Source of the DNA: Dehalococcoidia bacterium
GTDB taxonomy: Bacteria; Chloroflexota; Dehalococcoidia; Dehalococcoidales; UBA3254
DNA: 34,780 nucleotides
Assembly (NCBI GenBank): GCA_025361145.1
Contig: JANYAV010000014.1
Coordinates: 148,741-183,520 of the forward strand
Direction of reading: 5' to 3'
The first letter of the stretch is position 1. The number at the start of each line of letters is the position of its first letter. The position numbers and the translations under genes are program-made. The notes under the pieces were generated by a model. The model was not told the DNA's origin and did no database searches. It saw only the letters and a program-made list of their open reading frames with translations. Shown one piece after another: positions 16,622 to 24,459 of this stretch.

Positions 16622-18718
16622 TTAGCTTCTCCGTCTGACGAATATAACACCTACTACACCTATCATAACAACGGCTACAATAATCACTAAAATCATCGTC
16701 CAGGGAATCGACTTAGCCGGAACCGTTTTCGTGACGGGAGTGGAAACAGCTGTCACAGTTTGAGCAACGGTTGCCGGAATAGAATTCGTTGGTTGGACGG
16801 CGGGCGTCGTAGGCAAAGGTATAATTGTGGGAGTGGCCGTTGGCATTGGAGATGCTGTGGGTGTGGGTGATGGCGGTGAAGTCGGAGTAGGCGTCGGTGT
16901 TGCAGATGGGGCTATTGCGGTAAATAGAGTAAAGTGGCTAACCGGCACGGTAATAGTATGCTTGATAGTATCAACTACTCCACCCGGGATTGTAATCCAC
17001 TGTCCAGTCACAGTATCATAAAAAGCTAGAACCAGATTGGTTTCTAAAACCCCGCTAAGTATATTAGCCGGGTTATAGCTGATGGTCATTGATATAGGCG
17101 GGTTAAACACTGCCCCATTTGGGCCGAAGTCATAAGCGACCCCAATTACATTAGAAATGGTAGGAGGTGGAGGCGGCGTAGCCTGTAATGCTACAGTTAT
17201 TTTGCCCAGGGGTGCACCGTTCAGAGTTCCTGAAGTACCAGCAGCAATATTGACAGTGGCGATGCCATTTGAAGACTGTAAAGTTGCTGGCTGAGTAAAG
17301 ACACCAGTGGTGGTAATAATCCCTCCCACATAAGCTGAGCCAGTACCGCTGACTGGCGTCGGTGTCGGTGTCGGCGTCTGTGTTGGTGTTAATGTTATTG
17401 GCGGTGGACCTCCGCCCCCGCCAGGTCCACCACCGCTAACTGCGGCTACATAGGTGAAACCTCCGGCTAAAGTTGCAGATCCACCAGGGGTTGTGATTAC
17501 GACGTTCTGGAGTCCAGCCGTACCTACTGGAGTGACTGCCGTGATAGACGTCGGACTTGCAACGATGACACCCGTTGCGGCAGTGCCGCCTATGGTCACT
17601 GTTACGCCGCTAACAAAACCCGTCCCGATAATAGTTATAGAAGTCCCGCCGGTTGGCGGACCAGACGATGGTGAGATACTGGCAACTGTTGGAGCTGCTA
17701 CCCAGGTAAAGGATCCGGTGCTAGTAGCCGTGCCACCTCTTGTGGTCACCGAAACCGTACCCGTGTTGCCAATACCCAAAACAGCCGTAATCTGGGTATT
17801 CGAATTCACTGTAAAACTGGAGGTTGCAGCGCCACCAAAGCTGACCATCGTAGCCCCACTGAGATTGGTGCCGGTAATGACTACAGCAGTTCCACTACCT
17901 CCTGAGCCGGGGATAAAGGAAGCAATAGTTGGAGGGGGCAGGTAGGTAAACCCGCCTATCAGTGTCGCTGAGCCAACAGGAGTTGTAACCGCCACATTCT
18001 TACCTCCCGTTGTACTAGCCGGAGTAACTGCTGTTAGCGAGCTTTCGCTCACAAAGGTTACGCCCGTAGCGACAATGCCACCTATGGTAATCGTTGTATG
18101 ATCGCTAATAAAACCATTTCCGGTGATTGCGACAGGAGTTCCTCCGACTAGTGGGCCGGAAGCCGGTGAGCTCCCGGTAATCGTTGGAGAAGCGATGATT
18201 ACTTGATTCTGACCTCCAATATTACCATAGTAAGGCCCTTCTCCAGCTATGTAATACTCGATGCGGGGTGTTAATAAAGAATTTGTAAAATAATAGGTAC
18301 CCTGCGTAGCATTGGCCGGCACAGTTACCTGATAAACAACCGTAAACTCAGTTCCACTAGTAAAGGGACCGAACCAGATATAGTCAGCCCGATTAGCGGT
18401 AACTTTATTGGTATCACTGCTGGGCGAATTCCAGGCATTATTCACTGCCACAGTCCACCCTACCGGAGCAAAATCACTCAAGCCAATGGCAATGAAGTTA
18501 TCGATGGGGGACGTAAAGGTGACCATCACATCTAAAATCTCACCAGGGTAAACATAAGACGGCAGTGTGCGCGTCACGGTTATATCATAAGGTGGGCTAG
18601 CAGCATAACTTATGCTGGTATTATTAAAACTTACCAACAGACTGCTTAACAAAATGATTATAAGCACAATACCACGGAGTAATATAACTGCTCTTTTTTT
18701 AAAAGCACTTTTTATCAT
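16622..18718 (-). CDS. Secreted, C-terminally anchored IPT/TIG-domain surface protein
   Basis: A 698-residue envelope protein. Residues 1-40 form a signal peptide (basic start, hydrophobic GIVLIIILLSSLLVSF, SYAAS cleavage area). About 43-175 is a beta domain also found in the neighbour at 18766-21189 (shared NFIAIGLSDFAPVGWTV type core). Three IPT/TIG repeats follow at about 177-259, 262-339 and 342-424, each with an ASGP/SSGP-type opening and a GGFTY-type end. Then come a Gly/Pro/Thr linker, a beta domain at 455-602, a long Thr-Pro stretch (603-670), and one membrane helix ending in RRRS. This gives a wall- or membrane-anchored adhesin-like layout. No LPXTG motif is present. Ligand unknown. 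Confidence 0.85.
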   Translation of the reverse strand: MIKSAFKKRAVILLRGIVLIIILLSSLLVSFNNTSISYAASPPYDITVTRTLPSYVYPGEILDVMVTFTSPIDNFIAIGLSDFAPVGWTVAVNNAWNSPSSDTNKVTANRADYIWFGPFTSGTEFTVVYQVTVPANATQGTYYFTNSLLTPRIEYYIAGEGPYYGNIGGQNQVIIASPTITGSSPASGPLVGGTPVAITGNGFISDHTTITIGGIVATGVTFVSESSLTAVTPASTTGGKNVAVTTPVGSATLIGGFTYLPPPTIASFIPGSGGSGTAVVITGTNLSGATMVSFGGAATSSFTVNSNTQITAVLGIGNTGTVSVTTRGGTATSTGSFTWVAAPTVASISPSSGPPTGGTSITIIGTGFVSGVTVTIGGTAATGVIVASPTSITAVTPVGTAGLQNVVITTPGGSATLAGGFTYVAAVSGGGPGGGGGPPPITLTPTQTPTPTPTPVSGTGSAYVGGIITTTGVFTQPATLQSSNGIATVNIAAGTSGTLNGAPLGKITVALQATPPPPPTISNVIGVAYDFGPNGAVFNPPISMTISYNPANILSGVLETNLVLAFYDTVTGQWITIPGGVVDTIKHTITVPVSHFTLFTAIAPSATPTPTPTSPPSPTPTASPMPTATPTIIPLPTTPAVQPTNSIPATVAQTVTAVSTPVTKTVPAKSIPWTMILVIIVAVVMIGVVGVIFVRRRS
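16835..16915 (-). repeat. Low-complexity Thr-Pro coding repeat
   Basis: Degenerate six-base GTNGGN-type units (plus strand view) encode the Thr-Pro/Ser-Pro stalk before the C-terminal membrane helix of the surface protein. A shorter similar run lies at 17360-17396. Such tracts vary in length between strains and can cause misassembly. Confidence 0.6.
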
Positions 18719-18765
18719 CGCATCTTCTTTTATAATCTCTTTATTCTCACATCATCTGTATAGAT

Positions 18766-21189
18766 TTAATTAATGGGGGATTTCCAAGCACTAATTATAT
18801 TTAAGACCTTGGACATACTTAAATCCGTGCCGTCCTGTGGCGGAATTTTCCATTTATTGATACCAGCCAGAACATAATTCATATTTGGCGCATTAGGTAC
18901 GAGACTAAATTCACCTTTGAAATTAAGCGTATATACCCCACTAAGATCTGTAACATTTATTGTTTGCGTTTGGCTACGATATACAGTCTTAGTTGCTACA
19001 ATAGTGTGACTACCCATGGTGGTAGTTAGCAAAGTATAAACACCGTCAGGTCCGCTAATCATGGATACCTGACCATCTATGGTCTCAGTAACACCTCCCA
19101 GCGACAATCCATTGGCTTCATAGCTGGTACCATTAATTATTGCACCTTGGACCACCTGAATTTGAGATACTCCAACCACAGGTACCGTTACCGCTGTATT
19201 GCCAACGAAATATAATATTGTTCCGTTGGTAAAATTGTATGTTCCATAGGCAATATTACTAGGGACTGTTACTTTATAGACTGCGGTAAACAGGTTACCC
19301 TGGTAGTATGGACCATACCAGATCAGGTCAGCTTTGGTCCCAGTGACCAGCAAATCATTCGTATTTGGTGTAGAAAGGTTGTTAAGAGCCGTTACCGTCC
19401 AACCAGTCGGAGCCAAGTCACTAAGCCCGATAGCATTGAAGTTATTCGCTGGTGCTGTAAACGTGACCGTTACGTTGAACTGTTGCCCCCTGGTAACGAC
19501 CACAGGCAAAGACCTGACGGCCTCCATTGTTGAAGTCGTAAAGGTCATCTCTGCCCCGTAAATAGTATTTGCGCCTACTGCAACGGCTTTATAGGTATAA
19601 CTGACACCAGCGGTTATACCGGTTATGTTCGCGGAGAAAGCGCCTGCGGCGGTCTTTGCCACAGGGATGGTGAACAGATGATCACCCCCTGCCGTAGGCC
19701 AGTATTCAAAGTTCACGTTAACATTGGTTTCGGCACCCAAACTTATCAGGTTACCCTTTAACGTTACTGTCTGTAATCCTGTAACCATGGCGGGAACCGT
19801 TGTGACCCCAAAGTTATATAGAGTGGTAAAGCTGCTATCATCTCCACAAACCGTAACATTACCCGCCGCTTTGGCCCTGAAATGATAAGTAGTACCTGGA
19901 GCCAGCCCGGTAATAGTGGTGTTATAACCGCCTGTGGCTGTCAATTCTGTAACTGAAGTAGTATTGCCATATTCAGTGGTTAGCCCGTAATCAAAGGAGG
20001 AATTGACTGCCGTATTTGACCCTAAAGCTTGGAGGGTACCGCTTAACTTAGCTGTGTTTACGCCGATATTACTGGCAGTTACCACTGTCTTTATCACCGG
20101 AATAGCTGAAGTGGTGAAACTCCTTTCGATGCCGTAAGTGGTACCATAACCCACCGCCTGAGTTCGAAAGTAATATGTCGATCCAGGATACAGATTATTT
20201 AACGTAAAACTGAAGTCACCCGTTGTGAGTAATTGTTGCGGAGTGGTTTCATTTGTATAATTACCCGAAACAATGCCCCATTGGAATGACACATTAACCG
20301 CAGGCGCAGAGGCTAAAGACGCCAGACCTCCTTTTAATGTGACGCTACTAGTTGTAATGTCAGAAACATTTAATGTCGATACCGAGGGGGCCATCCAGTC
20401 CCCCAATCCCCAGGATGGATAGTAAAAGGAATATGATGTATTTGCAATCGATGTCCCATTAGTGCCGGTCGCTGAAATGAATGAAAGACCATTACTATTA
20501 TTATAAACAATGTTTTGCCCATCGGGTGACCAGGAAGACGAACTTTCAGCCCTTATTCCTCCAATAACGTTACTGCCATCTACATTCATAATATATAAAT
20601 AGCTATAACAATAAAATGCAACTTTAGTCCCGTCTGGAGATACGGTGGGATAGCTAATCGATGAATTTGAATATATTGAAGTAGAATTTGCCCCATCTGC
20701 GGTCATAACATAAATATTACTGCCATATGAATAAACTATTTTGGTGCCACCTGAGGCATAACCCCCAACCACACTGGCATATACATTAAGAGATCTTTCA
20801 TTCGTTCCATCAGCATTAATTACACTTAACATACTATTTTTAATAAATAATATTTGAGTACCGTCCTGAGACCATTTTGGGCCATAACCCCCGTTAGCGA
20901 GTGTAATCACATTAGTACCATCTGGATTCATTATTTTTAGGCGGTGGCCTGAGGAGTCATCATTAAATGCAATTTTGGTTCCATCCGGGGACCAGCAAGG
21001 ATAATCAGCGCTGCTTTTAACCAGCGTTTTATTTGTACCGTCCGAGTTCATTACATATATACTTCCATTGTAAGTATATGCGATCCTTCCAATTGGGGAA
21101 GAAGCATATAGTTGTGCTGGAGTAAATGGAAGAAGGGTAAGAATGATAAGCAAAGCTACCATCAGCGGAATAAATCTTCTAATAATCAT
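18766..21189 (-). CDS. Secreted beta-propeller / FnIII-like protein with dockerin-like C-terminal motif
   Basis: About 807 residues from ATG 21189, chosen because GTGAGGA lies nine bases upstream and a signal peptide (IIRRFIPLMVALLIILTLLPF) starts there; the upstream ATG at 21237 would bury the signal. About 31-265 are TolB/WD40-like propeller repeats (SPDGTKIAF, NPDGTNVITL, SQDGTQILFI, SPDGTKVAFY, SPDGQNIVY). Three FnIII-like units follow (about 270-555), marked by PGSTYYFRTQAVG and PGTTYHFRAKAAG. A domain shared with the downstream surface protein (556-680) and a carboxypeptidase-regulatory-like beta unit (680-765) come next. The C-terminus (INKWKIPP, DGTDLSMSKVLNIISAWK) resembles half a dockerin or a sorting tag. 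It lacks a membrane anchor. Role unknown, probably extracellular binding. Confidence 0.82.
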   Translation of the reverse strand: MIIRRFIPLMVALLIILTLLPFTPAQLYASSPIGRIAYTYNGSIYVMNSDGTNKTLVKSSADYPCWSPDGTKIAFNDDSSGHRLKIMNPDGTNVITLANGGYGPKWSQDGTQILFIKNSMLSVINADGTNERSLNVYASVVGGYASGGTKIVYSYGSNIYVMTADGANSTSIYSNSSISYPTVSPDGTKVAFYCYSYLYIMNVDGSNVIGGIRAESSSSWSPDGQNIVYNNSNGLSFISATGTNGTSIANTSYSFYYPSWGLGDWMAPSVSTLNVSDITTSSVTLKGGLASLASAPAVNVSFQWGIVSGNYTNETTPQQLLTTGDFSFTLNNLYPGSTYYFRTQAVGYGTTYGIERSFTTSAIPVIKTVVTASNIGVNTAKLSGTLQALGSNTAVNSSFDYGLTTEYGNTTSVTELTATGGYNTTITGLAPGTTYHFRAKAAGNVTVCGDDSSFTTLYNFGVTTVPAMVTGLQTVTLKGNLISLGAETNVNVNFEYWPTAGGDHLFTIPVAKTAAGAFSANITGITAGVSYTYKAVAVGANTIYGAEMTFTTSTMEAVRSLPVVVTRGQQFNVTVTFTAPANNFNAIGLSDLAPTGWTVTALNNLSTPNTNDLLVTGTKADLIWYGPYYQGNLFTAVYKVTVPSNIAYGTYNFTNGTILYFVGNTAVTVPVVGVSQIQVVQGAIINGTSYEANGLSLGGVTETIDGQVSMISGPDGVYTLLTTTMGSHTIVATKTVYRSQTQTINVTDLSGVYTLNFKGEFSLVPNAPNMNYVLAGINKWKIPPQDGTDLSMSKVLNIISAWKSPIN

Positions 21190-21294
21190 TTCCTTGTCCT
21201 CACCCTTTAAATTATTAACTAAGAAATCTCTGAACAAGTGCCCATCACAGAAGATGCCACCTAGCTGTTACTACACTTACCATCAGCATATTTT

Positions 21295-21323
21295 AAAACG
21301 GGGTCTTTTACAATCCCCCTTTT
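21295..21323 (-). terminator. Probable terminator after the OB-fold lipoprotein gene
   Basis: On the minus strand AAAAG-GGGG and CCCC-GTTTT pair around an 11-base loop with one G-G mismatch and end in TTTTAAAA, shortly after the stop at 21345. This has the form of a short intrinsic terminator with a weak stem. Confidence 0.5.
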
Positions 21324-21344
21324 AGTGGTTATCTGACACTTGTT

Positions 21345-22193
21345 TTATTTTGCGATTGTACAATTTTTCAGATCAACATACATCCATTTACCATCTCCGG
21401 TCCCATTGATTGTTAATGTTTGCCCCTTTTGCAGATTAGCAAGATTACTGGCTTCTGACTTATTGAAAGTGGCTTCTATTCCGCTCATATTATAAGCATC
21501 CATACCAAAACTGACTTTAGGATAGCCCAAAAGGTCGGTGCTGATATCTGTTATGACACCGGTTACTTGTAAATATTTACCTTTATATTTTAAGTCAGCT
21601 CCAACTTCATTAAACTCATAAGCTGTATACAAATCCACAGCAGATATTTCGATAACTGATGTGGCAGAAGTTGTTAACGCAGGATTAGCTACCACAGAAG
21701 TGGCGGGTTTTATGGTACCAGAAGTGTTCACCACCGTACAATTTTTCAAATCAACATACATGAATTTACCATCTCCAGTACCATTGACTGTGATTGTCTG
21801 ACCCTTTTGCAGGTTAGCGACATTGCTGGCTTCTGACTTATTAAAAGTAGCTTTTACTTTGCTAATATTATAACTATCCATACCAAAACTGACAGTAGGA
21901 TAGCCCAAAAGATCGGTACTGATATCTGTTATAACACCAGTTACACGCAGGTTTTTCCCTTTATATTTTAAGTCAGCTCCAACTTCATTAGCTTCATAAG
22001 CAGCATACAAATCTACAGCAGATATTTCAATAGCTGACGTTGCTGAAGTTATTGTGGTAGGATTTACTGTTGTTGGAGCAATGGGTTTGTTTGTTGTGAA
22101 CGTGTTTGCGGTAGTTGGTGCAGATGGACTGCTGCTACAACCACCTGATACCAGTACAATTAGACACAAACTAATAAGCATCAATTTATTCAT
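21345..22193 (-). CDS. Lipoprotein with two tandem OB-fold-like repeats
   Basis: A 282-residue predicted lipoprotein: signal peptide with lipobox VSGGC, Cys19, then a Ser/Thr/Pro-rich spacer. Residues about 55-153 and 181-279 are near-identical copies beginning IEISAVDLY and containing GVITDISTDLLGYP, VSFGMD, ATFNKSEASN, GTGDGK and YVDLKNCT. Each copy resembles the tRNA_anti-like OB-fold domains found in bacterial lipoproteins (family resemblance, moderate confidence). The ligand is unknown. GAGGA lies nine bases before ATG 22193. It is in the same strand block as the two surface proteins, but terminator-like DNA separates it from them. Confidence 0.8.
   Translation of the reverse strand: MNKLMLISLCLIVLVSGGCSSSPSAPTTANTFTTNKPIAPTTVNPTTITSATSAIEISAVDLYAAYEANEVGADLKYKGKNLRVTGVITDISTDLLGYPTVSFGMDSYNISKVKATFNKSEASNVANLQKGQTITVNGTGDGKFMYVDLKNCTVVNTSGTIKPATSVVANPALTTSATSVIEISAVDLYTAYEFNEVGADLKYKGKYLQVTGVITDISTDLLGYPKVSFGMDAYNMSGIEATFNKSEASNLANLQKGQTLTINGTGDGKWMYVDLKNCTIAK
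21357..21653 (-). repeat. Intragenic repeat, copy 2 (OB-fold-like domain)
   Basis: Encodes residues 181-279 of the lipoprotein. It aligns without gaps to 21735-22031 at an offset of 378 bases, differing at roughly one residue in six, which indicates an in-frame duplication of about 126 codons. Confidence 0.8.
21735..22031 (-). repeat. Intragenic repeat, copy 1 (OB-fold-like domain)
   Basis: Encodes residues 55-153 of the lipoprotein and is the partner of 21357-21653. The Ser/Thr-rich stretch SATSAIEIS / SATSVIEIS just before each copy is also repeated. Confidence 0.8.
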
Positions 22194-22329
22194 AAATATT
22201 CCTCACTTTTAATCTGCATGATATAACGTTGGAAACTGCCTAAACTTTCCGATAATAGGTCGAATCAATGTTCTAATTGCTTAGTAATATATATTTCCCT
22301 TCTCTGGTGTTTTCTATCATCTCGTGAGT

Positions 22330-22698
22330 TTAATATGTGGGTGTGTAATTTGGTAATGGAGATGCACTCTTGGGTTTACGTGAGGCTACTAAGGCTAAAA
22401 TGCCTCCCACTATTAAAAGAACACCACCAAATATATAAGCGGCCGAAATACAAATGATACCGCCCACTCCGCTTATAAGCATAATAATCCCTGCTGCCTT
22501 TGGTTTTGAAATAGAGAGTGCTCCTCCTATAATACCTAATATTGCAAAGGGAATGGCAACCCAACCTAATGTTGTAACCGTGTCAGCACCCTCAGCCCCA
22601 AAAGCACCTCCGACTGCACCAACGGTCAGGGCGATGATAGCACCAATAAAACCGCCAATGCCGCCGATTAGGCCCAAGACCAACGCTGAAACCTTCAT
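22330..22698 (-). CDS. Small glycine-rich membrane protein
   Basis: A 122-residue protein with four hydrophobic segments (about 4-33, 43-62, 68-83 and 86-106), rich in Gly, Ala and Ile, and a short polar Pro/Tyr tail. The pattern resembles DUF4064-type bacterial membrane proteins with helices packed by GxxxG motifs, but that assignment is loose. AGGAGG lies seven bases before ATG 22698, a strong ribosome site. The neighbouring genes encode envelope proteins; no function can be assigned. Confidence 0.75.
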   Translation of the reverse strand: MKVSALVLGLIGGIGGFIGAIIALTVGAVGGAFGAEGADTVTTLGWVAIPFAILGIIGGALSISKPKAAGIIMLISGVGGIICISAAYIFGGVLLIVGGILALVASRKPKSASPLPNYTPTY

Positions 22699-22897
22699 TA
22701 TTATACCTCCTAACTTTTTAAGGTATTGAAAGCTATAATTTTTAAATAGATTCGCGCCCTGGAGGTGAGTAATTCCTACACTAATATAATTTAGCTGATT
22801 ATATTCTATATATCACTATTAATCAATACGTACAATTCCGCTTCGTTGGCGTAGATATGTATTAGAACATAGGCTAAAGAAAATAATAATTTCTTGC

Positions 22898-23137
22898 TTA
22901 AAGTTTCATATTGAGGGAATCAGAGCGAATCCCCATAAGCGTGGCTGACATATTCGCCCTGGCGCGAAAGCGATCGTCTTTCAGCCGAGATAGAAACTCA
23001 TGCCATTCCTGGGGAGTGCCTTCGTACAAAGCCTGCCTCAATTGGAAAGAGAACCTACCATTTTTCAAAGCGTTAAGATTATGGAGCGGCGCACCGGCGC
23101 CGGGGCGCTTACCGCCACGAGGCATATAAAAACCCAT
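22898..23137 (-). CDS. Small basic protein with phage-like N-terminal motif
   Basis: A 79-residue protein. PRGGKRPGAGAP followed by NLNALKNGRFS is a motif I know from many short phage- or mobile-element proteins, some annotated as terminase-small-subunit-like; the rest (QEWHEFLSRLKDDRFRARANM) looks helical. Its ATG overlaps the stop of the upstream gene by one base (TAATG), suggesting translational coupling. A second ATG at 23125 would give MPRGG as the N-terminus. Function not known. Confidence 0.6.
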   Translation of the reverse strand: MGFYMPRGGKRPGAGAPLHNLNALKNGRFSFQLRQALYEGTPQEWHEFLSRLKDDRFRARANMSATLMGIRSDSLNMKL

Positions 23138-23412
23138 TAAAGGTCATTGGGACTGCCCCTTTTCTGTATGATCTCTTTGATTCGCGCGATTCCGTTTCTA
23201 CGGTGCGCTTCGATCCAATCAGGGCGATCCGGATTACCCAGAGGATACCTCTGATCTATTCGCATGAGCCTAACATTATAATCCTCCAGAAGATCGCTGA
23301 ATTGTTTATCCAGGGACTTTCCAGAAGCTTTAGGGGCAACCAGAAGAGAACTATTAACCAACACCTGGCTATGAGGACGTGCGACCGGTATTAACATCCA
23401 TATATAAGCCAT
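23137..23412 (-). CDS. Unrecognised 91-aa protein coupled to the phage-like small protein
   Basis: Not recognised. It has a hydrophobic start (MAYIWMLIPVA), a middle with KSLDKQFSDLLEDYNVRLM, and a charged C-terminal part containing NPDRPDWIEAHRRNGIARIKEII, probably helical. Its stop overlaps the next start (TAATG), so the two are likely co-translated. The iteron-like array at 23471-23579 lies about 60-170 bases upstream of this start and may regulate it or mark an origin. An AT-rich stretch (TATATATA) directly precedes the gene. Probably part of an accessory element. Confidence 0.5.
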   Translation of the reverse strand: MAYIWMLIPVARPHSQVLVNSSLLVAPKASGKSLDKQFSDLLEDYNVRLMRIDQRYPLGNPDRPDWIEAHRRNGIARIKEIIQKRGSPNDL

Positions 23413-23470
23413 TTTTATATATATATTTATTTAACCTTTCTTTAGGCGAGGCTAACTCAGGCTCAACAAA

Positions 23471-23579
23471 CTTACCGTTTGGGTAAGTCTTTTCTTCCCG
23501 TTTAGGTAAGTTGGAAGTTACCGTTTAAGTAAGTTCCTTATCGGGCGTTTTGAGATTTAGAGTTACCAGTTCGGTAAGT
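23471..23579. repeat. Iteron-like array of four 18-bp palindromic repeats
   Basis: Four copies of CTTACCGTTTGGGTAAGT or close variants start at 23471, 23494, 23517 and 23562. The first three are spaced exactly 23 bases apart; the fourth is at 45, about two units on. Copy 1, with one more base, is a palindrome of 7-base arms (ACTTACC, GGTAAGT) around five bases. The unit resembles an operator or a plasmid iteron. It lies upstream of the 91-aa gene on the minus strand. Confidence 0.8.
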
Positions 23580-23678
23580 TTACCCACGTGATAACCCCGC
23601 GCCCGGCTGACACGCCAATCATCAAAGTTTTTATTGAACTTAAAGGCCACAGGACAAACGAGCTGCTATCTTCGAGCT

Positions 23679-24026
23679 TTAAGTAACTAATAAGAAGAGA
23701 GACGGATGTGAGTATGTCGGACCTGCACTGGGAAAGGAAGTCTGCGAGGTCCTACCTTCAGGGAGACGAATACTTGAGATTATCCCCCAAAATCTATGAG
23801 CGAGACCGATTATCATGTGGATAAGGAAAGACGGTATTAGCAGCGACCAGAGATATGAGTGGTATTTATAGAATGATTTAAACCAATTTTTTTTCATTAA
23901 CGGTTTAGTAAAATTCAATGTAGGTATAAACCTGCAAGAAAATAATAAGAGCAAAACACATATAGCGTTAATTATAGCGGAAACCAGAATGATATCTTCA
24001 ATTAACGGGGACAATAAAAATGACAT
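23679..24026 (-). CDS. Short membrane ORF, possible truncated haem-binding membrane protein
   Basis: A 115-residue frame. Two hydrophobic segments (about 12-30 and 57-77) are followed by a Ser/Pro-rich end. H56, H70 and H77 lie in or beside the second helix (YKYHSYLW ... FLIHMIIGLAH), a spacing that recalls cytochrome-b-like or ferric-reductase-like haem helices; this is only a resemblance. The last 30 codons run through the hairpin repeat at 23718-23758, so the natural C-terminus may have been lost or replaced. No clear ribosome site precedes the ATG. It may be a pseudogene. Confidence 0.4.
   Translation of the reverse strand: MSFLLSPLIEDIILVSAIINAICVLLLLFSCRFIPTLNFTKPLMKKNWFKSFYKYHSYLWSLLIPSFLIHMIIGLAHRFWGIISSIRLPEGRTSQTSFPSAGPTYSHPSLFLLVT
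23718..23758. repeat. Hairpin-forming dispersed repeat, copy 1
   Basis: Forty-one bases, 35 of them identical to 24149-24189. It contains GGACCTGCA (23719-23727) pairing with TGC-G-AGGTCC (23743-23752), a 9-bp stem with one bulged G and a 15-base loop containing GGGAAAGG. Weaker similarity extends some tens of bases on both sides. Confidence 0.7.
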
Positions 24027-24148
24027 ATCTACGTTGTATTACGATTCACAATTTATCATTGGGAACTGTTACAAATATTCTGGTTATCCGGCATGACAAC
24101 GATGGAAAAAGGAGATAGCAAGTAAAGGACGCGGGGGATTCACAAGGG

Positions 24149-24189
24149 CGGACCTGAACCGGGAAATGAGGACTGCGAGGTCCGACCTT
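24149..24189. repeat. Hairpin-forming dispersed repeat, copy 2
   Basis: Partner of 23718-23758, in the same orientation 431 bases away. The outer stem GGACCT/AGGTCC (24150-24155, 24178-24183) and the loop GGGAAA are kept, while the inner stem is weakened. Preservation of the outer stem fits a structured RNA or a small mobile repeat. Confidence 0.7.
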
Positions 24190-24338
24190 TAAGACCAAAC
24201 GAATGAATACCAACGACCAATAATCTACGTCCCTATTAAATAGTGGTAATGGAGGCTATTCTAAACAGTTTCTTTATCAGAAAGGCCTGACCTTTACGGT
24301 GGAAATTGCCCGGCAAGGCGGGAAAAATGAACTGTCAG

Positions 24339-24355
24339 CACAAATCGAATTTGTG
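24339..24355. promoter_or_regulatory. 17-base palindrome, possible operator
   Basis: CACAAAT and ATTTGTG flank the triplet CGA as a perfect inverted repeat, about 105 bases before the start at 24460. It has the size of a helix-turn-helix dimer site, but it is too far upstream for a classic repressor operator of that promoter. Confidence 0.3.
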
Positions 24356-24446
24356 ATACTTCGCTCTCCATTCTGGAAAGCAAAAATTCGATCAAGTGCT
24401 CGCCTACTTTCAAGCCGCAAACATATTCATTTTAATCTTTTTGCGT

Positions 24447-24452
24447 TATAAT
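24447..24452 (+). promoter_or_regulatory. -10 box, probable leaderless promoter of the 178-aa membrane protein
   Basis: TATAAT ends eight bases before ATG 24460, so transcription should begin at or next to the A of the start codon. No ribosome site is present. A -35 box is not evident. Confidence 0.55.
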
Positions 24453-24459
24453 CTGGTTA

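Larger units (their letters stand above)
24027..24459. other. 433-base stretch without a recognised gene
   Basis: I find no convincing open frame on either strand. It holds the second copy of the hairpin repeat (24149-24189), a 17-base palindrome CACAAAT-CGA-ATTTGTG (24339-24355) that could be an operator, and the promoter of the gene at 24460. The rest may be decayed accessory DNA. Confidence 0.5.

Noticed and set aside
17454-17945. 163-aa plus-strand frame rich in Val, Pro and Thr
   Set aside because: It mirrors the Gly/Thr-rich IPT/TIG repeats on the minus strand and has no independent features.
23471-23579. Reading the four repeats as a CRISPR array
   Set aside because: Units of 18 bases are separated by only 5 bases, leaving no spacers, and there are no cas genes nearby.
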